Assembly (NCBI GenBank): GCA_013368325.1
Contig: JAACJK010000219.1
Location: 1,674,001 to 1,738,000 of the forward strand
From: Ephemerocybe angulata
Lineage: Eukaryota; Basidiomycota; Agaricomycetes; Agaricales; Psathyrellaceae
DNA length: 64,000 nucleotides
Direction: 5' to 3'
Position 1 is the first letter of the stretch. Each line of letters opens with the position of its first letter. The notes beneath the pieces are model-generated. The model worked only from the letters and a program-made list of their open reading frames with translations, searched no databases and was not told where the DNA came from. Positions 47,166-58,245 of this stretch are shown here, one piece after another. Position numbers and translations under genes: made by a program.

Positions 47166-48699
47166 ATGGCTTCCTCCTTCCTCCCTCTACTTCGACCTTC
47201 ATTGTCGCTTTGTTTTCGCGCATTGCGCTCGTCACAATGCGCCAGGAGGAAATTATTTCAGCGCACATTCTACGCCTCAACTGAGAAGCAGGCACTGTTG
47301 CCACAACTTGGGTCGCAGGGACAGTCACCCGCGTCAGTTGCTTCAACTTCTTTCTGGGCTTTGACCGTTTACGCGCAAGGAAAAACAGTACTAAAGAGGT
47401 TCAGCTTGATAAACCACCCAAGTCCATCCTCATTGTCAACAAGCTTCGCACCCAACCTGTAGTGCTAGCGATCGACGCTTTGCTTGAGTTAGTTCTGGGA
47501 AACCCACATCGTGACTCCGACTCTGGCTAATTCTACGCGGACGCTAGATATGTCCACGAACATTATCCCGACGTTCGCGTCTTCCACGAAGACAGGAAAG
47601 ACATACCTCATGGGGCAGAGGTCTGGAAGTCAGGTTGGCAATCAGCTTATCTGCACCGAGCGCCGTATTGATTCATGTCACCAGAACAGATAGACCTTGT
47701 CGTCACTCTGGGAGGTGACGGAACAATTCTACACGCATCTTCATTGTTTAGCGCAGGCGAAGTGCCCCCCGTGTTGAGCTTCTCCATGGGAACGTTAGGG
47801 TTCCTTCTACCTTTCCGTGGGTGTTCTCCCTTGGTAATCCAACAGCCCTCTAACACGGATATCCAGACATCGACGATTATGCAAAGGCGTTGGACAGTGT
47901 CTTTACTGGAAAAGCAACGATTCTTAACCGAATGCGACTCGCTTGCACTTTCTACGACACAGATCTGAAGGAAAAGGAGGCCGGCAATGGTAAGTTCAGG
48001 CCACCATCTAGAACGGCAGCGATTCATACTTTCTGCAGACTGGCAAGTAATGAATGAAATTGCTCTTCATCGAGGCGGAAGCCCGCATCTTAACACTATC
48101 GACATCTTCGTTGACGGCCAGCATCTCACTGAGGCGGTGGTATGTGTTGCATATCTTCCGTTGAAGAATCACGAACTGATAAAGCCTCTTAGTCCGATGG
48201 TCTAATTGTATCCACGCCCACGGGCTCTACGGCTTATTCGTTGTCTGCGGGCGGGCCTATCGTACACCCTTCCCTCAGCGCCCTAGTCCTGACACCGATT
48301 TGCCCCCGAAGTCTCTCCTTCCGCCCGCTTGTCTTCCCTTCTACTTCAATCGTCACGCTTCGAGTTAAGTCACCATACTATTCCTGTCCTGTGCATTAAT
48401 CTGATCTCGTCCGCTAGATTGGCGACCGAAGTCGAGCGCCTGGAGGAGTGTCCATGGATGGTCGAACTTCTCACGTTCTCCACCCAGGAGAGCTGGTGAC
48501 CGTGCAGGCATCGCCTTACCCGGTACCATGCATTAATCGTTCGTCTATCATCGACTCTGCTGTCGCAGCGGAGATGCAGCACCGAGAAGGTGCTGGTCCT
48601 GGCAAGGAGGATGACTGGGTTCGTGACATCAACAACTTGCTGCAGTACAACGCTACCTTCAGGAGCAAAGCTTTGTTGCGCCACAGTCGGACATCGTAG
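47166..48699 (+). CDS. POS5: Mitochondrial NAD(H) kinase (Pos5-like)
   Basis: Phosphorylates NAD(H) to NADP(H), the source of matrix NADPH. Eight exons: 47166..47332, 47380..47487, 47548..47633, 47685..47816, 47867..47989, 48039..48139, 48193..48363, 48418..48699, giving 389 aa. The first 40 residues are Arg/Ser/Leu-rich without acids ([20 protein letters not shown], ending RTFYAST), a classic matrix-targeting sequence, which points to Pos5 and not Utr1. Kinase motifs: [13 protein letters not shown], catalytic [44 protein letters not shown], the Gly-rich [19 protein letters not shown], and [14 protein letters not shown]. The frame change between exons 1 and 2 is explained by a short intron (GTCAGT..GCAAG). 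Localisation is inferred. Confidence 0.9.
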
Positions 48700-48995
48700 T
48701 ACTTTCGCCGCGCTCGAGTCATTCATAACCTATGCAAACATGAAACAGATAAATTGAGTGTTGTCAATGAATCGATAAATCGTATGTAGTAATAATGTAC
48801 AGTGACCAACCAAGTGAGAGTACTAATACAGCTGTAGGAATATTGTTTTCCTCTATGCCCTCGTCTCGAGGTTCGCAACATCATGGGAAATGTGGAGAGC
48901 AGGCAGACAGTGAGTAGACCGCTAGGCTTCTGCATAAGGAGGCGATCAAGCAATGGTAACTTTCAGAACTGAGAATCCGGAGTCGCAAATGCTTT

Positions 48996-49553
48996 TCAGC
49001 GTGTGATGCTTCCGAACCAGGACCGCCGGTTCTCTGTTCGATGAGATGGGGAATTGGACCTTGAAGATGGAGTCGACCGTGTACCAGTGCCTATCGACTT
49101 CGATGACCCAGATGACTTGGACAGCGATGGCTTCTCCGGAAATGAGACCGTGACCTTGGGGACTTCGAGATACTGTGGAGGCGGGAACTCCTTCGATTCA
49201 GACCTGGGGTCCAAACGAATGTACACGTCGATGATCTCTCCCCTGAGCAGGCGGGTGACTGCACTCGGCCATGCGCTCTCCGAAATTCGAATTGGACACC
49301 GCTCGCCCTTCCCGACTGTTGACATTACGGCGAACCCAATGCAATCACGCGATACGTGTGAGAGCTCCTCGAACTCCTTTTGTGCGATATCGAGCGCAAG
49401 CTTAAGAAGGGATTATCATTAGCTGCATTTCTTTGGATACTTGTTGATCCTCACCTCATAGTTTTCCGCTGGCTTCACATAAACAAGTTTGTTTCCGTGT
49501 CGGTACGTTACGATATCGGCGGGCTGTGGTGGAGGAGATCTGTAAACCGACAT
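48996..49553 (-). CDS. Small unrecognised protein
   Basis: Exons 49553..49455 and 49400..48996 give 167 aa. The N-terminal half looks folded: SPPPQPADIVTYRHGNKLVYVKP followed by ALDIAQKEFEELS, a segment IGFAVMSTV and ISESAWPSAVTRLLRGEIIDVYIRL. The C-terminal 55 residues are Ser/Thr/Arg-rich and disordered, ending RSWFGSITR. I do not recognise a family. The strand and helix pattern with an Ala/Leu-rich helix after YVKPAENYE is like small fungal orphan proteins of unknown role. Both splice sites fit (GTGAGG..TTAAG) and codon use resembles neighbours, so it is likely real. Confidence 0.65.
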
Positions 49554-50182
49554 TGTGGGTTTTCGTAGATGCAGCGGTAGGCGGTAGTAGTGGTAGTGGT
49601 GATGTGTTAGGTTTTCCTGCTGCACTGTTGTTAGTGGGCTTGAAACTGGGTGGATGAATGATGTTGGAAGAGGGACACTGTGGCACGGCGCTCTTACTAA
49701 ATACCTAGAAACACGCGGCAGTGCAGAGGGCCTCACAGCTCACCGCCCACCAATCAGGGTGCTGTTGCTATATCAGTGGAGATTAATTAGAATATCCTGC
49801 GGGCGCTTAATTTTACATCAGTCACTGATGCTGTGCTACACGCCAATGCAGTGCCACAGTCGGTCCTGTCTCTTTTTTCGAAGTGTGGTTCGAACTTGAT
49901 TCATACCAAGAGTCGCGTCCAATTCCGGCGGGGTCTACAGCAGCCACGATGCAGTGTGAGCTTCTCGACAATTTCGGGTAACGCTATGTACTCTCCATAC
50001 ACACAACAGGCTAGTACTCATAAACTACCACAGACAACCTGTGTGGACAATCCGTGAAAGTGTGAGAAAGGAGTGGCATTGTGTGCGCATAGATATAAGA
50101 ATGACAGTGTGCGGCAACACCTATGACTCGGGTAGTGTGTGTCTGACAGGGGGTTATAACGAATACATAGAGATAGACGATT
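49554..50182. other. Intergenic region
   Basis: 629 bp between the small protein start and the Asteroid stop, with no supported gene. Short ORFs on both strands lack motifs. Confidence 0.4.
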
Positions 50183-52790
50183 TCAGTTCATGTCGGAATC
50201 GAGCAAGGCGTAGAAGCCAGGGCCAGACCTCTGCCTCGCCATTTTTGGTGGCACAGCTACCACTTTGGGCCCTTTGGCCCTTTTCGACTTTTTGGGTTGG
50301 TCCAGCTTGAAAGGCGCGGGAATACCCTGTTCAACAGCATTCCATGCACCACCGTCTTCCATAGCAGTCGCCCTGGGAGAACCGTTCAATAGACTGTGGA
50401 ATAGCTTGCCTGAGAAGAGGTGTGCCACGGGAGCTACTCGGTCCCCGAGTAACAGAGCTTGTGAGAGTTGCTCGATGGCCTCCATTGCTGAGAGGGCCTG
50501 TGCGGCGAGCTGGACATGGCGATCTGCGATTTCTGGGTAGACGGGCTGGTCGGCGGTCGCGTCGTCATTGAGGTGAGATGAGCTCGCGAATGCAGCCAGG
50601 AAGCAGCGAGCTTCCGTGGCCGTCCACATTTCTCTTTCTCGTTCCTTGCTGTTGGTCTCCAGGTACCGGGAATGGAGGTTTTGAGCCAACCACCGAGCAA
50701 CGAGCACAGGAATCATTTTCGTTGGGGCGAGGGACCGGATGGTAGGCGTATCGGATTTCAAAAGCTTCAGCATTACGCCGAGCTTCTCATCTTCGGGTCG
50801 CAAAAGGAGAGGCGGAGCTGTGTCCTCGTTATAATTAGCGAGACCAAGAGACTCCAGAATTTTCTCTAGCGGTGTGACGACTACTTCCTCAGGGGCAACG
50901 CGTGTTCCACGACGGATGTACTCGGTGACGACCGGGGGTGCCAAACGATGAGTCCTGTGTGACGAAACAGAAGCCGGAGGTTCCGTCGCTTCGTCGTCCG
51001 AACCATGAAGGCGATCCAATTGACCCCTCAACGGTGCAAGGAAATCCACGTTGGATTCAGACTCGCCCTCCGAGTCTGACTCCACGACGTCGACAAGTTC
51101 GTCCTGATCGGATTCCTCTCCTTTGTCCTCCAGCATAGGTTGTGATTCGTGGTCGGACTCCGGCTCGTCAGGGGCAGGAGGATCAGGCAACCCGACGGCA
51201 TCATCGAGGATAGAGTACACCCATTCCCTAATCGGCTGGCCGATGCTCCGAACTACCGTTTCGGTGTCTGGGTTCTCCAGGAACATCTTGGGCCAACACG
51301 TCGCAGTGCTGAGGACATCCATGTTTTTGGGTGTGAACATGCCACTGCGATATGCATCGATGATTTTCTCCCGGACCAGAAGCAGTCCCTCGTCTTCTAT
51401 GTCCCTGTCTTGAAGCTGGTGGAACAGTTGGCGGGAGAGCATCGGGAGGAAAGGGCAGACGTCGGGTCGATGCAGTGCGCAGACTGGGCTTGGCCACAAC
51501 GACGCACCGGTGACTGCGGGCTTTGGAATAGCATACTGCAGGGTCGCTTCGACAATATTGTCCACCACTTGTGCTATTTCCCCGGGACCCATCGCCGTTG
51601 ACTCAAACCGGGATAGCAGGATGTTCACGGTGCGTTCTATGAGATCCATGACACTGCCGACTTCATGTCTGCTCTTCCGGTGGTTGGGGTTTGGCGTGAG
51701 CACTGTCCTGATGACGCTGGCCGCGTGGTCGAGCCTCTGAGTCACAGAAAGCTGCCGCTCGAATAAAAGTGACTGTATCCTCCGCTTGTTCGACTCCATC
51801 TGCGCTGTAAAATCATTCCCAACGATGGCACCAAGCAGGGGGAGTAGAGTAACGGGTAGTTTGAAATGTTGCGCAAGGGCAGTGGGGCTGTAGGCTGTAA
51901 CAGATAGGTGCAATTCCCCTTCTGTGGGAGGGACGAGACCCCTGCCGGCGTTGACACCTGCTTGAGCTTTCCTGTTCGCTTTGGGTCGAGAGACGACCTG
52001 GAAATCGTCGTCAGCATTATTCTCGGCACCAGCCTCGTCCGCAGGGGAGGTCGAGGTCCACACCATGTCGTCTATCGGAATGTATCCCCGGTACCCTTCG
52101 GTATTCAGGACGACAAAATCCGAGTCATTTCCGACAACGTAACCGTTGAGACGGCCGGCCAACTCGACTGCATATGGATCGCCCTCCTCGTCCGCGAAAT
52201 GGAGTTGCAACGATGCTTCTTGCTCTACTTGAACATCCTTGAGAGCCTGGACGCAGGTAGCATATGCAAGGGGAGGAAGGATACGGGTCTCGTTCAAGGA
52301 CCTTGGGGTGGAGCGAGATGCGGCGGAGGTGCGAAAGAAGAGCAGGCCGGGCTGGATGTGAGATTGCGCCAGTCGGGTAATTAGAGTGGGAAACTTGATA
52401 TCCGGATAGGCTCCTGCATATTCCATTAGCAGAGGGGTTAATATCGCACCTTTGGTTACATACCATCGAAAACGAAGTGGACTGTGAGCCCAACTTTAAG
52501 CCAAGCCTCCACAACGGACTTTACTAGCTGGTGGAACTCTTGGTACTCTCCTCCATAGACCCATGGTATAGTTGATTGTTGGTAGAGTGTGTAGATGAAC
52601 CTGTAGAGGAACAAGCTAAGCGTCCGATCGCTGTCTGCAATTAGATGGAGTCTACTCACGACCACCCGTCAATGACGACTGGGAACTCGGTGACTTTTGA
52701 TTTCAATCCGGAGAGCAGTGGTAGCTCTATCGTCGTTGAGAGTGCCCGCCGGTGATCGCGTAGATAGGTTGTAAGGCCATGGACACCCAT
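50183..52790 (-). CDS. Asteroid-domain protein (FEN1/XPG-like PIN fold)
   Basis: Member of the Asteroid/ASTE1 branch of the XPG/FEN1 nuclease-fold family; function in fungi is little known. Exons 52790..52660, 52600..52464, 52413..50183 give 832 aa. The N-terminus MGVHGLTTYLRDHRRAL with PVVIDGWSFIYTLY (first acidic residue) and LTVHFVFDGAYPDIKFPTL matches the nuclease N-region. YVVGNDSDFVVLNTEGYRGYIP is the I-region with acidic residues, and LLPLLGAIVGNDFTA follows. The centre has an acidic Ser/Asp/Glu-rich stretch (about residues 500-550). The C-terminal region is helical and ends in basic KKSKRAKGPK. The acidic residues suggest that catalysis is possible, but this cannot be shown. Exon 3 is one long exon without introns. 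Confidence 0.87.
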
Positions 52791-53599
52791 GACTCCATGA
52801 AGGATCTGGACAAAAACAATTAACAGCAAGAGGAGTGGAGGCAAAATGATGGGCGTCAAGCCCGATGAAGGCGGAGCCTCTGAGGAGCCTGCCGCGTGCC
52901 TGTGATCCGCACTCCTGTCAACGGCAAACGCCGTAATGAGCCTTCCAGAGATCCTCAGCTTCGAAAATGGCTTCAACAACGGGGTATAGGCAAGGTGGGG
53001 TGACCTTGGCTAATATCTATCACATATCCTCCAAAATATTAGATATATGTTTCAATCTCTAATTAAAACTCTCGGTCAACCTCCAAGCTTCAGGCTTCAG
53101 AACCTGTGTACATAGTAGAGAATCACAGACCCCTTTAGCCCATTGGCCTTGAACGAATTCAATCACGACTCAGCAGTAATATCAATAACCATCCCTGTCG
53201 AAGCCGCTCAACTAAGCTACAGTCTCCGTGTGGACTTGGTGATTTTCGCACTTGAAGTTGTCCTGCATTTCAAGCGGAGTTCTCGACGGGAAGCTGGCAG
53301 CCTTCCCTTTCAAGGCCTGCCACCCAGGCTCGCGACCAGCCGTTACCTGAGCCGGTCATACTTTTGTTTTTGTTTGCGCGGGTGACTATAGGTGGTGTTT
53401 TGGCTGTTTTGTTGATGTCCAGAAAAGGAGCGACATCAGCGTAAGGGCTGGTTGCGAGTCTACCTCCTCCTGCCATGCTTCTGACAGCTTCATCGTGGGA
53501 AGACTTTGGGACAGCTGACTCAAAAATGATTGTGCCGTCCGCGCAGTGCAGACACACACGGTTTGTGCTCCTGTATACACCGTCAAAGCAGCGAACATG
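52791..53599. other. Intergenic region
   Basis: 809 bp between the Asteroid start and the tRNA. Minus-strand ORFs at 53270-53607 run into the tRNA gene and have no motif. No other feature seen. Confidence 0.4.
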
Positions 53600-53692
53600 G
53601 GCAACATGGCCGAGTGGTCTAAGGCGCTGGAATTAGGTTTCTACTGTTAAATCCAGTCCGAAAGGGCGTGGGTTCGAACCCCACTGTTGTCA
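53600..53692 (+). tRNA. tRNA-Leu (anticodon UAG), 13-nt intron
   Basis: Class II tRNA. The acceptor GGCAACA pairs with TGTTGTC with one G-U wobble. The D arm GGCCGAGTGGTCTAAGGC holds the A box, and anticodon stem CTGGA/TCCAG encloses loop A-T-TAG-G followed by an intron at 53638-53650 (TTTCTACTGTTAA) in the canonical place after base 37. G37 and discriminator A (53692) fit a Leu(UAG) tRNA reading CUN codons. The variable arm is TCCGAAAGGGC, and the T arm GTGGGTTCGAACCCCAC carries the B box GGTTCGAACCC. No CCA is encoded. A Pol III terminator follows. Confidence 0.93.
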
Positions 53693-54736
53693 GAATGTTT
53701 TGTTTCTTTTTATCATTCCCTTTGGTGAGCAGCTCCACGACTGCCTACTCTTCCGACGTCAGCGCGTCACTTCAACGCTGACGGCGAGGTACATATGGGT
53801 AACAGGTTGGGCCCCACTGTGGTCCCCATTCCACATGTCCGAAGGTCATTCAGGAATCAGAGCCCCCTTCAAAGCTCAACCCCTCGCGCGTAGGCCTTAG
53901 GAATTCGAGTGGGATGTTGGCTTTTTGATCCACAGAAAGAACCGGCATGGGGGCTGGTCTTGGGCTGGTCGGTCGGCTGGGGCGGAGGTCTTGACTGTGT
54001 CGACGACGTCGGCGTCGGTGGGGGGCGCAAGGCGTGGGTTCGAACCCCACTGTTGTCAAAATCTCTTGTTTTTTTATCATTCAGTTTGGTGAGCAGGTTG
54101 GGCCCTACTGTGGTCCCCATTCCACTCGTCCAAGGTCATTCAGAGCCACCTTCAAAGCTCAACCCCTCGCGCAGAGGCCCCAGGAATTCGAGTGGGATGT
54201 TGTCTTTTTGATCCACAGCCTACAGGAAGAACCGGCATGGGCGTTCAAGTTGGGATTCGGTGACCTCGGAAGGCAGGCTGCACCCTACTTAGCGTTCTTG
54301 AATTGCAATCCGTAGTAAGTCTTGCCAGCCTGGACGCAGGTAGATTGGCGAGCGTTGAAGGAGGGGGTTTTGAACCCTCGGAATGGTTCATGGGCGTTGC
54401 GCGTGGGTTCGAACCCCACTGTTGTCAGAATGTTTTGTATTTTTTTATCATTCGGTTTGGTGAGCAGGTTGGGCCCCACGGGCCACTGCGGTCCCCATTC
54501 CACTCGTCCGAAGGTCATTCAGAGCCACCTTCAAAGCTCAACCCCTCGCGCGTAATAGGCCCCAGGAATTCGAGTGGGATGTTGGCTTTTTGATCCAGAG
54601 GGAGAACCGGCATGGGCATTCAAGTTGGGATTCGGTGAGCTCGGAAGGCAGGCTGCACCATACTCAGCGTTCTTGAATTGCAATCTGTAAGTCTTGCCGG
54701 CCTGGACGCGGGTAGATTGGCGAGCGTTGAAGGAAG
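53666..54736 (+). repeat. Three tandem units, each starting with the 3' part of tRNA-Leu
   Basis: Unit 1 begins inside the tRNA gene (53666). Units 2 (54032-about 54358) and 3 (54401-about 54736) begin with the same T arm plus 3' acceptor strand (GCGTGGGTTCGAACC through TGTTGTCA) but lack the 5' half of the tRNA. Each continues with a T-run, GGTGAGCAGGTTGGGCCC-type sequence, CTTCAAAGCTCAACCCCTCG, AATTCGAGTGGGATGTTG and AGAACCGGCATGGG. Units 2 and 3 also share about 120 bp more, ending GATTGGCGAGCGTTGAAGGA. Unit 1 carries an extra about 72 bp after GGTGAGCAG (53732-53804 region) with an internal hairpin. ORFs crossing these units show the GFEPT translation typical of tRNA T arms and are not genes. 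Confidence 0.88.
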
Positions 54737-55025
54737 TCGAAGGCCTGAGCCTCGTAGTGTACCTACCTTCACAGGTAAGCTCGGCGACGGCGCAGAGTGC
54801 CCAAGGAGTGAATCCCCACATTTATGGCCAGGACGCTATTGCTTAGTATCAGTGTGGTGACGAGGTCTTCGAAAACTAGGTGGTGAGGTGTTCAGAAGTC
54901 CACGATCAAAACATGACTATCCCATTGATATTCCAGTTAATACATTCCATGGAAAGGTCCCAAGCAACGGGACCTCCCCCTGTAAGATTGCAGAAACGAC
55001 TTGACAGGGCGAAAATTCCAAGAGT
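53693..55025. other. Region around and after the tRNA-derived tandem units
   Basis: Apart from the tandem units nothing is supported here. A minus-strand frame through units 2 and 3 (NARQSTRVQAGKTY, LQFKNAEYGAACLPSS) stays open in both copies and could be the remnant of a duplicated coding exon. No start, splice sites or family could be found. Confidence 0.4.
53698..53711 (+). terminator. Pol III terminator of tRNA-Leu
   Basis: TTTT (53698-53701) and then TTTTT (53707-53711) begin within 20 nt of the tRNA 3' end, the usual RNA polymerase III stop. T-runs of similar or greater length follow the B-box copies downstream. Confidence 0.75.
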
Positions 55026-55299
55026 CTAGGAGAGATGAAAGTCGAAGATTAAGGCAGGAGCCAGTAGAACTCCCCTCTCCCGGACGGTAACGCCGACCAT
55101 TGTAAAGGATATGTTTTCGACGCGAATAATCTGGCTGAAAACGTCCTGGATGAAACCATACTGAGTAAGTCGGAATCTGAATGCGATAATGTGGGCACTG
55201 GGTATCACTACGAAAGAGTCAGCTCTAGTCACTTCCAGTCATTGGCGTCCCACACTCACCTGAAAGATAACAAAAGCCTGATGAGCCATGCTTGCGCAT
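55026..55299 (-). CDS. Possible small protein, 73 aa
   Basis: Exons 55299..55260 and 55207..55026 would give 73 aa. The intron 55259..55208 has a good GTGAGT donor and CGTAG acceptor. The protein is hydrophobic and strand-rich (VIPSAHIIAFRFRLTQYGF, IIRVENISFTMVGVTVRE, VLLAPALIFDFHLS) with no recognised family. Both exons are short, so this may be chance; kept because the splice signals and frame agree. Confidence 0.3.
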
Positions 55300-56348
55300 C
55301 TCCGGAGTCAGGGTGAGCTCGGGTCCACCTATAGATGAGGCAGGAGGGCTGCGAGAGCCTCTGTTGAATATTCATACCGGCAGCCCGGTGTCCAGGCTAG
55401 AGTTCAAGTTTACCCAATCTTAGAACACGGCGGTGGTTGGTCAGGGCAGCCTCAAAGCCAGTCGTCATGCTTCTTTGCCTCCCCCTCCTCGCCAAGCAGC
55501 CATTTTAATTTATTCAATGGGCCATTCCAGCATGTGGATGGGGTCAATACTATGGCGAATCTAGGCCTGCCAAGGCACAACCACAGCTATTCGAACGAGC
55601 TATTGGCGGTCTTTCACTGGTCTATGAACCAAAAAATGAAGTGCACTGTTAGCCATCTCTTCAGATCCGGAAGAAAAAGATAAATTTAGTGACATACAAG
55701 CACTCGAGTCCAGCTTCTGCGAATTAGGGGGTCGTGGACCAGCGAAGGCCGGCAACGTTCCCACCTAGTCAACGCGGCTAGGCGGATGACTCTCAGAAGA
55801 CGCTCTCGGTGGTGGCCAAGGGGAGGATCAGCTACGGTGAGCGAATTACTGGCCACCGAGCATGAAGGCGGCCCCTAAAAATACCAAGACGGCCTAGACC
55901 AGAGAGCCAAAACGAGGATATGAACTGATTCGGAGGAGGTTGCTTCTTCTTCAGGCTCAACGATAGCGTTTGATTCTAACCAACTCCATGTCCAGCGGCA
56001 CCTCCGAATGCGCATATGCAACCTGAGCCAGCCTGTGAATAAGAATCATCTTCCGCGACTGAAAACGGTGAAACTTACCGGATGGACTGGCACGACGACT
56101 GTGGCTAGCAAATGTAGTCCAGGAAAGACCAGGAAGCAGGCGGCGAATATCCGCTTCCGGGGCGGGTGATGCTAGAAATGGAATGATATAAGGCCAGAGA
56201 TATGGGTAACAGTGTCTAATTGAGTGACTAGTGATATAAAGATGCATGGTCTCCAATGTCCAAGGTGAAGCTGCCAGAAAACAGAAAGCATGTTCGAAAA
56301 AACATGCCAGATAAAAAGCGAAAAGGTGCCGCGCCATCCAGTCTCGAG
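55300..56348. other. Intergenic region
   Basis: About 1 kb upstream of the possible small gene and downstream of the Rho2-type gene. Minus-strand ORF 55957-56373 overlaps the end of the Rho2 gene in another frame and has no motif. Nothing supported. Confidence 0.4.
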
Positions 56349-57386
56349 TTAACAGACAACACAGCATCCCCAACCCTTCCCCTCGTCCTGGTCCGACGAT
56401 ACTTTCCCGCTACTCCGTCTGCGATGATGCTTGGAGGCATCGTGCACTGGGCCGTGAGCCGGGACGCCGTCGCGCATGAGCATACTAACTCGTGTGGCAA
56501 CTTCGAAGACTTCGTCGACGCCGCTAATCCTGAGAGCCGAACATTCTTTGTATGCTCGGGCCCCGATTTCTTGCGCGACACGTTCACCCTGTTCCCTGGT
56601 CACCCATTTGCTCGGGACGCCAGGGTCCTGGGGTTCATTTTCGGGCCGTAGGTCCACTTTGCAGCCCACAAGAATGACGGGTATTGTTGGCCCGCAGATG
56701 CTTCTCACTTCCTCGATCCACTGGGAATTATGTCAGAAAAGGATCCGCCATAGTCGACGGCGCCGTACCTTCGTGGTAACATTCTCCAGGGAGTCGGGCG
56801 TGTCGATAGCGAATGCAATGAGGATGACATGAGATTTGGAATAGGACATTGGCCGTAGACGCTACAAAGAGGTTAGCCGGAAGGTATAGGAGCTGATACC
56901 GTTGCTTTACCTCGTACTCTTCCTGGCCACTAGTCCATAGTTAGCGAGGGACAATCAGAGGACATGGTGATAGAAACGTACGCGGTATCCCAAAGGGCGA
57001 GATGGACTGGCTTCTCGTCCAGACGAATTTCAGCAACATAATTGTCGAAGACAGCTTCTCCGGAGGTGAGCATATTCTCCTGACCGCTACATTAACACGC
57101 ACTAGGTTGCTGTAGAGGTGGTCCGAATGAGTGGAGAGCTAGGAGCAGGGCAGCAAGCAACGCACATATTCCTTTGGAAATTCGCCCAGTGCAAAGGAGC
57201 ATAACAGTGAAGTCTTCCCGCAGGCGCCTGTTTCGAATTCGGTCAGAGGGGTGCATATGTTATGGGGGCTAATTACTTGCCGTCGCCAACGATGACCAAC
57301 TTTCTTTTAATCTAGACGGAAAGGAGAGAGATGTGAGGACACGCAAGGAGAGCTGGTGGTCGACATACGGGAGACTGAGAAGCCAT
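56349..57386 (-). CDS. RHO2: Rho2-type small GTPase with a 7-nt microexon
   Basis: Plasma-membrane GTPase of the cell-wall/polarity network. Eight exons: 57386..57369, 57311..57281, 57227..57166, 57109..57103, 57054..56982, 56929..56911, 56861..56769, 56720..56349, giving 224 aa. The P-loop VGDGACGKTS is split by a GC-AG intron (57280..57228). Exon 4 is only 7 nt (CAACCTA) and restores switch I as EYQPTVFDNYVAEI; the Thr codon is shared between exons 4 and 5. G3 is DTAGQEEYE, G4 VGCKVDLR, G5 ECSAL. The C-terminus GWGCCVVC gives CaaX box CVVC with a neighbouring Cys for palmitoylation, as in Rho2. Without the microexon the only in-frame reading replaces Pro-Thr by about nine unrelated residues. 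Confidence 0.88.
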
Positions 57387-58245
57387 TGACCAGTAGAGCC
57401 GCTCGTTTAGGGTGAAGAGGAGGAGGATGAGCGGGTGCTTAAGAGGGAGGAATAGTGTACAGGTTTGGTTCAGGATCTGGACGTCACTGAACAGCCCCAG
57501 GAGACAACGGCGTTCATTTGCCCGTGTTTGCCTCTGCCGAATCGGGCAACAATAATTTTGATGATGTCATCCAGATCTTGCCTCCGCTCGGGGTTGCCGT
57601 CGGCTGCCGGGGCCAAACGCGGGGAGATAACCGCCACTCCGCGTCCTCGTCGCGACATTCTGGGGGAGATTAGCTGTCTCGCCGCAATGAAAGTACAACT
57701 GCTGATTTCCTAATGAATGCCACTATAGAATGCGTACCCCTGTGTCCCCAGCGTGTTCCCCAACAAAACAAGGCCTTCCTTCGCCGACAGATCGCCAACA
57801 GCCAGCGGTGGCAGTAGGATGTACCGCCCTTGTGAGGCGAAGAGGGGCACGGCAATGCCTTGCCTTACCCAGCCATACCATGGCAGCTTCGGCACCTCCG
57901 CTGGACAAACCAGTTCTGGATAGGATCGAGAAAGCAATGTGGAATCATAGGAGGATCGCACCCAGTCGTCCCCCGACTCGCGGGATCTTCTCCTGTGATC
58001 CGGTGTGGTGTCAAGTGTCCCCTCTCGGCTACAGTGACGCTAAAAAAGGTAGGCGAATGTCAAAGAAATACCAGGATCTTGAGCATACAACATGAAATTC
58101 GTTGACGACTAGCATTACTGGTTCGAGGTAGCGCCGTGAGGAGCTGGATCTTCCTGAATCTTCCTCGTAGTCGGATATACGCTGCCTAGCACTAGACTTC
58201 GTATGCATCCGCTTCCAAACTTCCAGAAACCCATCAGGTTGAACC
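57387..58245. other. Intergenic region, possible small ORF
   Basis: 859 bp between the Rho2 start and the HOP2 stop. A minus-strand frame at 57710-57961 (83 aa; WVRQGIAVPLFASQGRYILL, AKEGLVLLGNTLGTQGYAF) looks protein-like but has no family, splice context or clear start. I note it without calling a gene. Confidence 0.4.

Noticed and set aside
53666..54427. Retrotransposon primer-binding site complementary to the tRNA 3' end
   Set aside because: On the minus strand the tRNA complement is preceded by TCT, not the TGG needed for a CCA-tailed primer, and no LTR pairs or reverse transcriptase are seen.
53850..54821. ORFs on both strands through the tRNA-derived units containing GFEPT-like words
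   Set aside because: That word is the translation of the T-arm sequence; such ORFs are a known artefact of tRNA-derived DNA.
57710..58095. Opposing ORFs of 83 aa (minus) and 121 aa (plus)
   Set aside because: No family, start context or splice signals; kept only as a remark in the intergenic entry.
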